The notes: generated by a model from the letters alone, not told the origin. A stretch of DNA of 64,000 bases from Paracoccus spongiarum (GCF_030732095.1 NZ_JAVAMQ010000011.1:62001-126000), one strand, 5' to 3'. Numbered from the stretch's first letter, positions 52,386-61,404 are shown. A program made the numbers and translations.

Positions 52386-53109
52386 CGGAAACCTGGACAG
52401 CCGCGCCGAGCGGCTGAACGGCCGCTATCGCCATCACGCGGCGATCGACGTGCTGCGCCGCGCGGTCAGCGACCCCGAACTGGGCCGGGTCGCGCTGGTG
52501 TCGTCCTTCGGGGCGGAATCGGTCGTGCTGCTGCACATGGTCAGCGTGGTGGCACCGGGCCTGCCGGTGCTGTTCATCGACACGCAGATGCTGTTCCCCG
52601 AGACGCTGGACTACCAGCGCGAGGTCTCGGCCAGGCTGGGGCTGACGGATGTGCGGGTGATCCGCGCCAGCGAGGCCGAGGTGGCCCGTCACGATCCCGA
52701 CGGCACGCTGCACCGGTTCGACACCGACGCCTGCTGCGACTTCCGCAAGACCGTGCCGCTCGAACGGGCGCTGTCGGGTTTCGACGCCTGGATCACCGGG
52801 CGCAAGCGGTTCCAGGGCGGCCAGCGGACCGAGCTTGAATTCTTCGAGCCCGAGCCGCCGCTGCGCCTGCGCGTGAACCCGCTGGCGCATTGGCGGGCCA
52901 GCGACGTGCAGGACTACATGATCGAGAACAACCTGCCGCGGCATCCGCTGGTTGCGAAGGGCTATCCCTCGATCGGCTGCGCGCCCTGCACCTCGCCGGT
53001 GAAGCCGGGCGAGGACCCCCGCTCGGGCCGCTGGCGCGGCAGCGACAAGACCGAATGCGGCATACATTTCATCGGTGGACGCATGGTCCGCGGAAAGGTG
53101 ACGGCATGA
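52378..53109 (+). CDS. cysH: Assimilatory adenylyl-sulfate (APS) reductase
   Basis: A 243-residue reductase that makes sulfite from activated sulfate. It has CC at 119-120 (ACCDFRKTVPL), a second pair Cys201/Cys204 (SIGCAPCT) and Cys227 (KTECGIH). These four cluster cysteines mark the [4Fe-4S] group that prefers APS; E. coli-type PAPS reductases lack the CC/CxxC set. The catalytic cysteine is in ECGIH. It overlaps DUF934 by 4 nt. Confidence 0.92.
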   Translation: MLDGNLDSRAERLNGRYRHHAAIDVLRRAVSDPELGRVALVSSFGAESVVLLHMVSVVAPGLPVLFIDTQMLFPETLDYQREVSARLGLTDVRVIRASEAEVARHDPDGTLHRFDTDACCDFRKTVPLERALSGFDAWITGRKRFQGGQRTELEFFEPEPPLRLRVNPLAHWRASDVQDYMIENNLPRHPLVAKGYPSIGCAPCTSPVKPGEDPRSGRWRGSDKTECGIHFIGGRMVRGKVTA

Positions 53110-53495
53110 CCGACCAGCACAGCAGCGACCCGATCATCGTCCGCGACGACGGGTTCCACGCCCGCGACATAGCGGCGCCGGTCACGCTGGCGCCCGACAC
53201 CGACCCGGCGACCCTGTCCGATCATCTGGACAGCGATCTGCTGGCCATCGACTTTCCCGCCTTCACCGACGGGCGCGGCTTCAGCCTTGCCCGCCGCCTG
53301 CGCGAGCTGGGCTTTCGTGGCCGGCTGCGCGCCACCGGCGGGCTGATCGCCGATCAATACGCCATGGCCCGGCGCGTCGGCTTCGACGAGGTCGAGATCC
53401 CGGCCGAGCGGGCCGCCCGCCAGCCCGCAGACCAGTGGCTGGCGCGCGCCCAGGACTGGCGCGACTGGGACCACCGCGCCCGCCTTGCAGGCTAG
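53106..53495 (+). CDS. DUF934 protein of the sulfate assimilation operon
   Basis: A 129-residue protein with the DUF934 hallmarks: AIDFPAFTDGRGFSLARRLR, ELGFRGRLRATGGLIADQYA and RRVGFDEVEI. It travels with cysH/cysI in proteobacteria and is thought to help sulfite reductase; the biochemical role is not established. It is translationally coupled to cysH by a 4 nt overlap. Confidence 0.9.
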   Translation: MTDQHSSDPIIVRDDGFHARDIAAPVTLAPDTDPATLSDHLDSDLLAIDFPAFTDGRGFSLARRLRELGFRGRLRATGGLIADQYAMARRVGFDEVEIPAERAARQPADQWLARAQDWRDWDHRARLAG

Positions 53496-53547
53496 GCGGG
53501 GTTTCCCCGCCGCGCCGCTTCGCCTAAAGACAGTCAGGAAGACCGAC

Positions 53548-54390
53548 ATGACGCTGGACCTTACCGTGGCCGACGCCGCCGCCAAACCCGCCAAGAAGAC
53601 CCTGCCCGACGCGCAGACCGTGACCTCGGTGCGCCACTGGACCGACAGCCTGTTCTCGTTCCGGGTGACGCGCCCCGCCAGCCTGCGGTTCCGGTCGGGG
53701 GAATTCGTGATGATCGGGCTGCCCGACGACAACGGCAAGCCCATCCTGCGCGCCTATTCGATCGCCTCGCCGAACTGGGACGACGAGCTTGAATTCTATT
53801 CGATCAAGGTTCAGGACGGCCCGCTGACCTCGCGCCTCCAGCATATCCGGCCCGGCGACCAGATCATCCTGCGCCCCAAGCCGGTCGGCACGCTGGTGCT
53901 TGACGCGCTGCTGCCGGGCAAGCGGATGTGGTTCCTCGCGACCGGCACCGGCATCGCCCCATTCGCCAGCCTGATGCGCGATCCCGAGACCTACGAGCGT
54001 TACGAGCAGGTCGTGATGATGCACACCTGCCGGACAGCCGACGAACTGACCTATGGCCGCGAACTGGTCGAGAACCTGCGCCACGACCCCCTGCTGGCCG
54101 AGCTTTACGGCGACGACTTCGCCAACCGGCTGCTGTATTACCCGACCACCACGCGCGAGACCACGGACCGGATGGGCCGGATCACCGACAACTTCACCAC
54201 GGGCAAGGTCTTTGCCGATCTGGGCCTGCCGCCGATCTCGGCGCAGACGGATCGCGCGATGATCTGCGGCAGCCTCGCCTTCAACATCGACGTGAAGGCG
54301 GTGCTGGAGGGCTTTGGGCTGCGTGAGGGCGCGAACTCCGATCCCAGGGAATTCGTGGTCGAGAAGGCCTTCGTCGGCGACGGCGTCTGA
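53548..54390 (+). CDS. fpr: Ferredoxin/flavodoxin-NADP+ reductase
   Basis: A 280-residue FAD reductase. The FAD segment RAYSIASPNWDDELEFYSIK and the NADP-binding core FLATGTGIAPFASLMRDPET are followed by MICGSLAFNIDVKAVLEGFG and the C-terminal FVVEKAF. It passes electrons from NADPH to ferredoxin or flavodoxin and is probably the donor branch for CysI and CysH. ATG 53548 follows AGGAAG. A strong hairpin terminator comes right after the stop. Confidence 0.94.
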   Translation: MTLDLTVADAAAKPAKKTLPDAQTVTSVRHWTDSLFSFRVTRPASLRFRSGEFVMIGLPDDNGKPILRAYSIASPNWDDELEFYSIKVQDGPLTSRLQHIRPGDQIILRPKPVGTLVLDALLPGKRMWFLATGTGIAPFASLMRDPETYERYEQVVMMHTCRTADELTYGRELVENLRHDPLLAELYGDDFANRLLYYPTTTRETTDRMGRITDNFTTGKVFADLGLPPISAQTDRAMICGSLAFNIDVKAVLEGFGLREGANSDPREFVVEKAFVGDGV

Positions 54391-54422
54391 GCGGGCGGGC
54401 ATCGCCACTTGCACGGATCCAC

Positions 54423-54455
54423 GGGGCGCGGCAGGCGATGCCGCGCCCCTTCGCG
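54423..54455 (+). terminator. Hairpin terminator after fpr
   Basis: An 11 bp stem (54423-54433 with 54439-54449) and a 5 nt loop lie just past the fpr stop, closing the sulfate-assimilation operon. The T-tract is short. Confidence 0.65.
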
Positions 54456-54461
54456 TCCTGC

Positions 54462-54474
54462 GGGGGGGGGGGGG
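54462..54474. repeat. G13 homopolymer tract
   Basis: Thirteen consecutive G lie between the fpr terminator and the OmpA-family gene, about 120 bp upstream of its ATG. Such tracts can change length by slippage and alter promoter spacing; they are also common sites of sequencing error. Confidence 0.85.
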
Positions 54475-54595
54475 CGGCCGCCGCGGATTTCCCGCCGATC
54501 ACGGGCGGGTCACGGGCTTTTTTGGAACCTTCCGTCGCAGGGCCTGTTACAGAGCGGGAATCATCGGCCGCGCCGTCCAGTGTAAAGGAGCCAAC

Positions 54596-56698
54596 ATGCG
54601 CCGGATCATCCACAACTCGACCGCGATTGCGGTGTGCCTTTCGATGCTGGCGCCGCATGTCGCGACAGCGCAGGCGCAGCTGCCCGTGACCCAGACGCAG
54701 CCCGCCGCCGGCGATGCGGCGGCCGACCTGCTGCTGGCTCAGGCCGGCGGCAACCCGCAACTGACCGAAGAGCAGAAGCTGAAGCGTCGCCAGGAACGCG
54801 CCGCCCGCCGCGAGGCCGGGAAGGACGGCGCCGCGCGGCCCGAGCGCGCCGAGAAGCGCCGCAACGAGCCCGCGCCGAAGGCGGCAAAGGACGATACGGC
54901 CAAGGATGGGCCCGGCGAACGCGCCCGCAAGGCGGCCGAGGCCGCCGAAAAGCCCGCCCGGAAACCCGAGGCGCGCAAGGCCGAACAGGAACCCGCCAGG
55001 CGCCCCGAACGCAAGGCCGAGGACCGCGAAGCCGGGAAGCGCGACCCCGAGCAGCGCGCATCCCAGCGTCCGGGCCGCGCCGAGCAGGCGCGCGACCACC
55101 CCTCGCAGGACCGCCCCGCCCGCCGCGCCGACGAGGCCCCGCGCCGAGAGAACCCACCCCGGCGCGATGCCCGCCCCTCCGAGGAGGATCTCGCGCGGCG
55201 CCTGGAACAGCGCCAGCGCGAGGATGACGAGCGCGCCCGGCGCGACGAGCGCCGCGAGGAGGCGCGTGACGACCGACGCCGCGATCGTGCGGCGCAGGTC
55301 AGCCTCGCCACATCGGCGGTGGCCCGCGACCGCACGGGCACCCTGCCGGGCCTGGGCAGCCTTGCGGACCGCGAGGTGGCCTCGGGGCTGACCGAGGACC
55401 GGCTTGCCTGCCTCTCGGGCGGGGTCGCGCCCTGCCGCGACGGGGATCTGTATGTCACGCCGCGCGGCGTCGTTCTGGAACGCAACCGCAACGGCGCCTA
55501 TCTGCTGGCCCCGGCCGCGCAGCAGATCTATCGCGTCGACCGCGATGGCCGCGTCGTCGATCGCCAGTCCGGCCGCGATGCGCGGATCAGCGAGGCAGCC
55601 CGCGAAGCCGCGCGCGAGACCCGCGCCGCGGCCAACGCCGCCGCGCTGCGCGAGGATCGCCAGCGCCGCCGCGACATCATCGAGCAGCGCATCACCGACC
55701 AGAATCGCCGCCGCTCGTCGCAGGACTTCCGCTACAGCCTCAATGAGGCGTGGCGCGAGGCCGAACGTCGGCAGCGCGGCGAGACGCGCTGGCAGGAGGA
55801 TGACGACGACGACCGCAGCGACCTGGTCAAGGCGCTGCTTCTGGGCCTTGGCGCGGTCGCGGTCGGCTCGATGCTGAACAATAACCGCCAGGTCGCGCTG
55901 AGCACGCCGGACCGGGTCGTGGTCACCCGCCCCGATGGCAGCCAGGAGGTCATCAAGGACGAGGTTGCGCTGCTGCGCCAGCCCGGCTCGACGGTGACGA
56001 CCGAGGAGTTCGACGACGGCTCGTCGCGGACCATCGTGACCCGGCCCGACGGCAGCAAGGTGGTGACCATCCGCGATGCGGACCTGCGCATCCTGCGGCG
56101 CACGCTGGTGTCGCCCGATGGCCGCACCACGCAGCTGATCGACGACACCGCCGAGGTCGCGCCGGTGGACGTGGCCACCCTGCCCGCGCCCGCGCCGCTG
56201 ACCGAATACGGCGCGGGGATGGACGAGGCCGCGCTGCGGGCGGCGCTGGCCCGCGAATCCGGTGTGGACCGCCGCTTCACGCTGGGCCAGATCCGCAACA
56301 TCAGCGAGGTGCGGTCGCTGGTCGCGCCGGTCGACATCGAGGCGATCACCTTCGACACCGGCTCCTCGGCAATCTCGCCCGACCAGGCGTCGCGGCTGTC
56401 GGGCCTCGGCGCCGTGATCGCCGATGCGGTCGCCGCGAACCCGCGCGAGATGTTCCTGATCGAGGGCCATACCGACACGGTGGGCCCCGATCCGATGAAC
56501 CTTGCGCTGTCGGACCGGCGGGCGGAATCGGTGGCCCTTGCGCTGACCGAGTATTTCGACGTGCCGCCCGAGAACCTTGTGGTCCAGGGCTATGGCGAAC
56601 AGGATCTGAAGATCCGCGCCGATGGTGACATCCGCGACAACCGCCGCGCCTCGGTGCGCCGGATCACCGACCTGCTGCGCACCGCCGAACTGCAATAG
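54596..56698 (+). CDS. Large OmpA-family protein with Arg/Glu/Ala-rich linker
   Basis: A 700-residue envelope protein. The signal peptide (AVCLSMLAPHVATAQ) is followed by about 200 residues of Arg/Glu/Ala/Lys-rich, likely disordered sequence, then a beta-rich middle with repeated VTRPDGS motifs. The last 120 residues are an OmpA domain (FDTGSSAISPDQASRLSGLG and FLIEGHTDTVGPDPMNLALS) that binds peptidoglycan. AAAGGAG precedes ATG 54596. It probably ties the outer membrane to the wall; the charged linker is unusual. A hairpin terminator follows. Confidence 0.85.
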   Translation: MRRIIHNSTAIAVCLSMLAPHVATAQAQLPVTQTQPAAGDAAADLLLAQAGGNPQLTEEQKLKRRQERAARREAGKDGAARPERAEKRRNEPAPKAAKDDTAKDGPGERARKAAEAAEKPARKPEARKAEQEPARRPERKAEDREAGKRDPEQRASQRPGRAEQARDHPSQDRPARRADEAPRRENPPRRDARPSEEDLARRLEQRQREDDERARRDERREEARDDRRRDRAAQVSLATSAVARDRTGTLPGLGSLADREVASGLTEDRLACLSGGVAPCRDGDLYVTPRGVVLERNRNGAYLLAPAAQQIYRVDRDGRVVDRQSGRDARISEAAREAARETRAAANAAALREDRQRRRDIIEQRITDQNRRRSSQDFRYSLNEAWREAERRQRGETRWQEDDDDDRSDLVKALLLGLGAVAVGSMLNNNRQVALSTPDRVVVTRPDGSQEVIKDEVALLRQPGSTVTTEEFDDGSSRTIVTRPDGSKVVTIRDADLRILRRTLVSPDGRTTQLIDDTAEVAPVDVATLPAPAPLTEYGAGMDEAALRAALARESGVDRRFTLGQIRNISEVRSLVAPVDIEAITFDTGSSAISPDQASRLSGLGAVIADAVAANPREMFLIEGHTDTVGPDPMNLALSDRRAESVALALTEYFDVPPENLVVQGYGEQDLKIRADGDIRDNRRASVRRITDLLRTAELQ

Positions 56699-56724
56699 GT
56701 ACACGTCTCGCGCCGAGACGACGA

Positions 56725-56755
56725 AAACGCCCGCGGCCATGCCGCGGGCGTTTGC
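56725..56755 (+). terminator. Rho-independent terminator after the OmpA-family gene
   Basis: A long stem around AACGCCCGCGGC and GCCGCGGGCGTTT with an A-rich start and T-rich end lies 30 bp past the stop. It can work on both strands. Confidence 0.75.
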
Positions 56756-56784
56756 CGTTCTCGCCCGTCCCCCCGAGCAGGGGC

Positions 56785-56952
56785 CAGAATCAGGTCGGGC
56801 AGGAAGGTCGCGACCTGCGGGAACATCGCCAGCATGGCCGCAAAGCCGATCGTGATGAGCAGCAACGCAAAGGTCACGCAGGCGACAAGCGCCGTGCTGC
56901 GGCCGGTGATGTTCGGGATCACCGCGACGGTGAAGGCGACCGGCGGCGTGAC
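56785..56952 (-). pseudogene. TRAP transporter large permease (DctM) fragment
   Basis: About 55 codons of a membrane protein: VTPPVAFTVAVIPNITGRST, then LLLITIGFAAMLAMFPQVAT and FLPDLIL. This is the C-terminal helix pair of DctM-type TRAP permeases. The sequence upstream does not continue the family, and downstream the frame runs on with no family-like end, so only a fragment remains. Confidence 0.6.
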
Positions 56953-57399
56953 CTGCGCCCATTTTGAAGCGGACAACGACGCGCCCCATCTGCGGACGGC
57001 CGACCCGACGACCTGCATTGGTCCCGCGAAGTCGCTGAACCCCTGTCGGAACAGGACGCCCCGATGGCCGCCGCCGAAGCGTGCGGCGCGGGCCTCGTGC
57101 ATCCGGGCCATGGCTTCCCGTCCGCGCGGGCGGTCCTCGCCGGGGCACTCACGGCTGCGGGCCGTCTGCGGGTTGTCCCCACCCTTCGGATCATGGCGAT
57201 GGCGGAGGAGAGACGGTGCCCATGAGGGGACGAACCTTGCCCGGTGGTGGCCATCACCGGCCTGTCGGTGGACTGGCCGGCGCGGTGCCACGCGACACCC
57301 GGATACGCGGTCTTTGCGGTCGGCAGCCGTCCGGGATACTGCTGTCTCGGCACTCTGGACCTGCGCGTTCAGACGCCGCGGCGCATGGTGCTGATGGCC

Positions 57400-58266
57400 C
57401 GCCCGGCGACCGGCCCGCTGACGGTCGCAAGATCTCGGACCGGGGGTCTCGGCCTCGGCGGGGCAACGCGGCTGGAATCCCGGCGGCAGCGCAGATCGGC
57501 ACCTCCTCGATCCTGCGCAACACCGCCTTGCCCCCGTTCGAGCGGCGTCACGCTGAGACCCGCCACGCTGGACGCCGCGATCACCCCCGCGCGCAGCTGG
57601 GTGATCCTGAAGTCGCCCTCTCACCCGACCGGCGCGGCCTGTGCCGGGGCCCAACTGCGCGGCCGGGGCAAGGCGCTGCTGCGCCAACCGCAGGTGCCGG
57701 TCCTCTGCAGCGAGGTCTGCGACCGCATCTGGCATGCCGATTTCCCGCCCTGCGCCATAATTGGCGCTGCGGCCGCAGGCGCTGGTGGTCAATCGTGCGT
57801 CGACAAGTCCCGCGATGACCGGCCGACGGATCGGCCATGCCGCGGGACCGCGCGGCCTGATTGCCGCGATCAGCAGGCTGCAATCGCAGATGTCGTCCTG
57901 CCCCTCATCGATCAGCCAGGGGGCGGCCTTTGCGCCGACTGTCGGAGGGCCGAACTTGCGGGGTCCGCCGAGGTCTATCGGCAGCGCCGCGCCCGCGGCC
58001 ACGGCCTGGTCAACGCCAGACCCGGCCTGCGCAGCGGCCTGCCGAACCGCGCATTCCATCTCTATCCGTACGGCGCCAGCCTGATCGGCAAGACCGAGCC
58101 CGACGGCACGCCGCTGCGGACCGATCCGGATGTCAGCATCTATCCGCCAGACGAGGCCGGGATCGCCCCGGCCCATCGCGGAGCCGATGGGCTTGGACCC
58201 CATCTCCGAATCTCGACCGGCACCTCCAGGGAGCTCGTCGAGGCGGCCCGCGCAAGGCCGCGCTGA
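57400..58266 (+). pseudogene. Degenerate class I/II aminotransferase
   Basis: Pieces in different frames resemble an aspartate-type PLP aminotransferase. TLDAAITPARSWVILKSPSH with PTGAA matches the usual TLDAAI..TK.LILNSPSNPTGA region, and VPVLCSEVCDRIWHADFPPC the cofactor region. After a frameshift, TGRRIGHAAGPRGLIAAISR and LQSQMSSCPSSISQ appear, then a further shift leads to LRSGLPNRAFHLYPYGASLI. The PLP-lysine motif (usually SKAYAMTGWR) is destroyed by the shift near 57780. The N-terminal part cannot be traced with confidence; sequence 56953-57399 shows no gene I can name. Confidence 0.7.
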
Positions 58267-58324
58267 TGGCGCCGCCCGGCCCGTGCCGCAGGTTGACAGC
58301 GGGACCGGACGCGATGCGACGATC

Positions 58325-59152
58325 TCAGGCCGCGAGACCCAGGATCGCCCGCGCCTCGGCCGGGGTCGCGACCGGGCGTTCGTGGCGGGCGCAGATCGCC
58401 GCCGCGCGGCTGACCAGCGCGGCATTCGACGGCGCAAGCCTGTCGCGGTCCAGCCGCACATTGTCCTCGAGCCCGGTGCGCACATGGCCGCCCGCGCCGA
58501 TCGACCATTCGTTCAGGGTGAGCTGCTGCGGCCCGATGCCCGCGGCGCACCAGGGCGCATCCGGCCCGAACAGCCGTGCGACGGTGCGCACATAATAGTC
58601 GAACACGTCGCGATCAGCCGGCATGGCGTTCCTGACGCCCATCACGAACTGGATGTAGGGCGTACCCGCAAGCCGCCCGTCATCGGCCATCCGCTTTGCC
58701 TGAAGGATGTGGGACAGATCGAAGGCCTCGATCTCGGGCTTGACGCCATGCGCCAGCATCTCGCCGGCCAGCCAGTCCACCAGCTCGGGCGGATTCTCGT
58801 AGACCCGGCCCGGGAAATTGTTCGAGCCGACCGACAGCGACGCCATCTCGGGTCGCAGCGGCAGCATGGCGCCGCGTTCGCGCCCGGCGCCCGAGCGGCC
58901 GCCGGTGGACATCTGCACGATGAGGCCCGGACAATGGGTGCGCAGCCCCTCCATCAGCCGCGCAAAGCGGTCGGGGTCCGAACTGGGCCGGCCCTCGTCG
59001 TCGCGGACATGACAATGGGCGATGCTGGCCCCGGCCTCGAAGGCTGCGTGGGTGGATTCGACCTGTTCGGCGATGGTGATCGGGACGGCCGGGTTGTTGG
59101 CCTTGGTCGGAAGCGAGCCGGTGATGGCGACGCAGATGATGCAGGGGGTCAT
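58325..59152 (-). CDS. Beta-keto acid cleavage enzyme (BKACE)
   Basis: A 275-residue TIM-barrel enzyme of the DUF849/BKACE family, which splits a beta-keto acid with acetyl-CoA into acetoacetate and a new acyl-CoA. His46 and His48 in SIAHCHVRDD and Glu229 in RTGLEDN match the zinc ligands of the Kce prototype at almost identical numbers; the Glu at Kce position 14 is replaced (TGSLPTK), as in a common subfamily. ATG 59152 is chosen to fit homologues; ATG 59173 is possible and neither has a clear ribosome site. It is last in the benzoate operon, next to an enol-lactonase. Confidence 0.88.
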   Translation of the reverse strand: MTPCIICVAITGSLPTKANNPAVPITIAEQVESTHAAFEAGASIAHCHVRDDEGRPSSDPDRFARLMEGLRTHCPGLIVQMSTGGRSGAGRERGAMLPLRPEMASLSVGSNNFPGRVYENPPELVDWLAGEMLAHGVKPEIEAFDLSHILQAKRMADDGRLAGTPYIQFVMGVRNAMPADRDVFDYYVRTVARLFGPDAPWCAAGIGPQQLTLNEWSIGAGGHVRTGLEDNVRLDRDRLAPSNAALVSRAAAICARHERPVATPAEARAILGLAA

Positions 59153-59223
59153 GGCAGGGTCCAGCGTTGGCATGGTGAAAAGGGGTGCGGGGCGGGCCGG
59201 TCCAGGGCGGCATCGCGGCGGCC

Positions 59224-60012
59224 TCAGCCGCCCGCCTGCAGGAAGTCCCGCAGGGTGGCGGTGAAGCGCGCCGGGGCCTCGAGGTTGACGATATGCCGGC
59301 CAGGCAGCGACAGATGTGCGCCCTGCTGGACAGCCTCGGCGATCGCCTGCAACTCGGCCGGCGGGCAGACCGGGTCATCCTCGCCCGAGATCGCCAGCAG
59401 CGGACATGCGATCCGCGCGATCTGGTCGCGCAGATCGGCCCCCGCCAGCGCGGCGCAGCAGCCGACGTAGCCCTCGGCCGGGGTGGCGGCGAAGCCGGCC
59501 AGGATGGCCTCGGCCTCGGCCGGCCGGGCGGCACGGAAGGCCGGCGTCAGCCAGCGTTCGGCGGTGGCAGACAGCAGCCCCTGCAGGCCATGCGCGGCGA
59601 CCTCGTCGATCCGCGCCCGCCAGGCATCGGCGCTGCCGATGCGCGCGGCGGTGGCACAGACCACCATCCGCCCGATCCGCTCCGGGGCGTGGATGCCCAG
59701 CCATTGCCCGGTAAGCCCGCCGATCGAGAGGCCGCAGAAATGGCTTTGCGCGATCCCCAGCCCGTCCCACAGCGCGATCACGTCGCGCCCCAGGTCCCCA
59801 AGAGCAGGGAGCGTATCCGGCCTGCCCGAGCGGCCGTGGCCGCGCCGGTCGTAGCGAAGGATGCGAAAGCCATCCGACAGCCCCGCGATCTGCGCATCCC
59901 ACATGTGAAGGTCGGTGCCCAGCGAGTTGCAGAAGGTCAGCCAGGGTCGGTCGTCCCCGGCGCCGTCGATGCGATAGTGAAGCCGGTGGGTCGGCAGGTC
60001 CAGATGAGGCAT
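59224..60012 (-). CDS. pcaD: 3-Oxoadipate enol-lactonase
   Basis: A 262-residue alpha/beta hydrolase. TFCNSLGTDLHMWDAQIAGL, RYDRRGHGRSGRPD and the nucleophile Ser96 in CGLSIGGLTGQWLGIHAPER are typical of PcaD, which opens 3-oxoadipate enol-lactone to 3-oxoadipate. The final His lies in SLPGRHIVNLEAP. It lies in the ben cluster between the transporter and the BKACE gene, which fits catechol-branch degradation. The start ATG 60012 follows AGGAACG. Confidence 0.9.
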   Translation of the reverse strand: MPHLDLPTHRLHYRIDGAGDDRPWLTFCNSLGTDLHMWDAQIAGLSDGFRILRYDRRGHGRSGRPDTLPALGDLGRDVIALWDGLGIAQSHFCGLSIGGLTGQWLGIHAPERIGRMVVCATAARIGSADAWRARIDEVAAHGLQGLLSATAERWLTPAFRAARPAEAEAILAGFAATPAEGYVGCCAALAGADLRDQIARIACPLLAISGEDDPVCPPAELQAIAEAVQQGAHLSLPGRHIVNLEAPARFTATLRDFLQAGG

Positions 60013-60072
60013 GATCGTTCCTGAAGGAAAGTGGGCGCGCGGCCGGTCGCCGCGCGCCACGGGTGGCCGGGC

Positions 60073-61404
60073 TCAGGCCGGGGCCAGCCGCGTCGCGTCG
60101 CGGTTGCCCGAATTCGCCAGGGCAAAGACCAGCATCGCCACGGCCGACACGGCGGCAGGGATCGCGAAGATCAGGAAGTTCTGGCCCAGCGGCAATTCGC
60201 GCGCCAGCAGCACCCCGCCAAGGGTCGGCCCGACGATGGCGCCGATCCGGCCCACGCCCGAGGCCCAGCCCAGCCCGGTCGACCGGACCGACAGGTTGTA
60301 AAGCTGCGCCACGCTTGCATACAGCAGGATCTGCGTGCCGATGGTGGTGGCGCCGGCGACGAAGACCAGCAGGAACAGCATCCCCGGCCCCGGATTGGTC
60401 CCGATCATCGCGATCGACAGGGCAGCCGCCGCGAAATAGCCCACCACGATCCTGGGCAGGCCGAAACGGTCACCCAGCCGGCCGCCCGCGATGGCGCCCG
60501 CCATGCCGCCGAAATTCAGCGAGAACAGCGACAGAAGGCTGGCGCGTTCGGCATAGCCCGCCTCTTGCAGCACCTTGGGCAGCCAGGACGACAGCAGGTA
60601 GACCAGCAACAGGCAGCAGAAGAAGGACAGCCACAGCATCAGCGTGCGCAGCGTGCGCCCGTGACGGAACAGTTCGGCGATCGAGGCCGACGCGCCCTTG
60701 GCCTCGCTGAAGGTCAGCCGGTCGTCGGCGGCCAGCGGCGTGGCCGGGTCGATCCGGGCAAAGATGCGCCGGGCCTCGTCCTGCCGGCCCTGGCGGATCA
60801 GGAAGCCCAGGGATTCGGGCAGCTTCCACAGGATCAGCGGCAACAGCAACAGCGGCACCGCGGCGACGAAGAACATCGGCTTCCAGCCATAGCTGGGGAT
60901 GATCCCGATCCCCATGCCGGCCGCGACCATGCCGCCCACCGAATAGCCCGAGAACATCAGCGCCACCATCGTGCCGCGCAGGCGCCTGGGGGCGTATTCG
61001 TTCATCAGCGCCACGGCGTTCGGCATCAGCCCGCCGCAGCCAAGCCCGGCGATGAAGCGGAAGATCTTGAACTGCTCGGGCGAGGTGGCGAAGCCGGTCA
61101 GCAGGGTCGCGGTGGTGAACAGCAGGAAGCTGATGGCGATGCCCTTCTTGCGGCCGATCCGGTCGGCCAGCGGCCCCAGCACCAGCGCCCCGAACATCAT
61201 CCCGAACAGCGCCCAGGCCTGCAGCGCGCCGGCCTGCGGCTTGGTCAGGCCCCATTCCGCGATCAGCGTCGGCAGCACGGTGCCGGCGACGAACACGTCG
61301 TAGCCATCGACCACCAGCAGCGCGCCGCAGAGCGCCACCACCATCCACTGAAAGCGGCCAAAGCGGCCCCGGTCGATGGCCTCGTTCACATCAATGCTGC
61401 GCAT
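60073..61404 (-). CDS. benK: Aromatic acid:H+ symporter (AAHS, BenK/PcaK-like)
   Basis: A 443-residue MFS transporter with twelve predicted helices. The motif DGYDVFVAG in the first helix and LGPLADRIGRKKG in the loop between helices 2 and 3 are typical of AAHS members, which take up benzoate, 4-hydroxybenzoate and related acids with protons. The cluster makes benzoate the likely substrate, hence the symbol; specificity is inferred from neighbours. It is followed by pcaD after 60 bp. Confidence 0.86.
   Translation of the reverse strand: MRSIDVNEAIDRGRFGRFQWMVVALCGALLVVDGYDVFVAGTVLPTLIAEWGLTKPQAGALQAWALFGMMFGALVLGPLADRIGRKKGIAISFLLFTTATLLTGFATSPEQFKIFRFIAGLGCGGLMPNAVALMNEYAPRRLRGTMVALMFSGYSVGGMVAAGMGIGIIPSYGWKPMFFVAAVPLLLLPLILWKLPESLGFLIRQGRQDEARRIFARIDPATPLAADDRLTFSEAKGASASIAELFRHGRTLRTLMLWLSFFCCLLLVYLLSSWLPKVLQEAGYAERASLLSLFSLNFGGMAGAIAGGRLGDRFGLPRIVVGYFAAAALSIAMIGTNPGPGMLFLLVFVAGATTIGTQILLYASVAQLYNLSVRSTGLGWASGVGRIGAIVGPTLGGVLLARELPLGQNFLIFAIPAAVSAVAMLVFALANSGNRDATRLAPA

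Noticed and set aside
54281-57148. A 955-codon minus-strand frame opposite the OmpA-family gene
   Set aside because: Low-complexity composition mirrors the Arg/Glu-rich coding strand; only its short DctM-like part near 56785-56952 is real.
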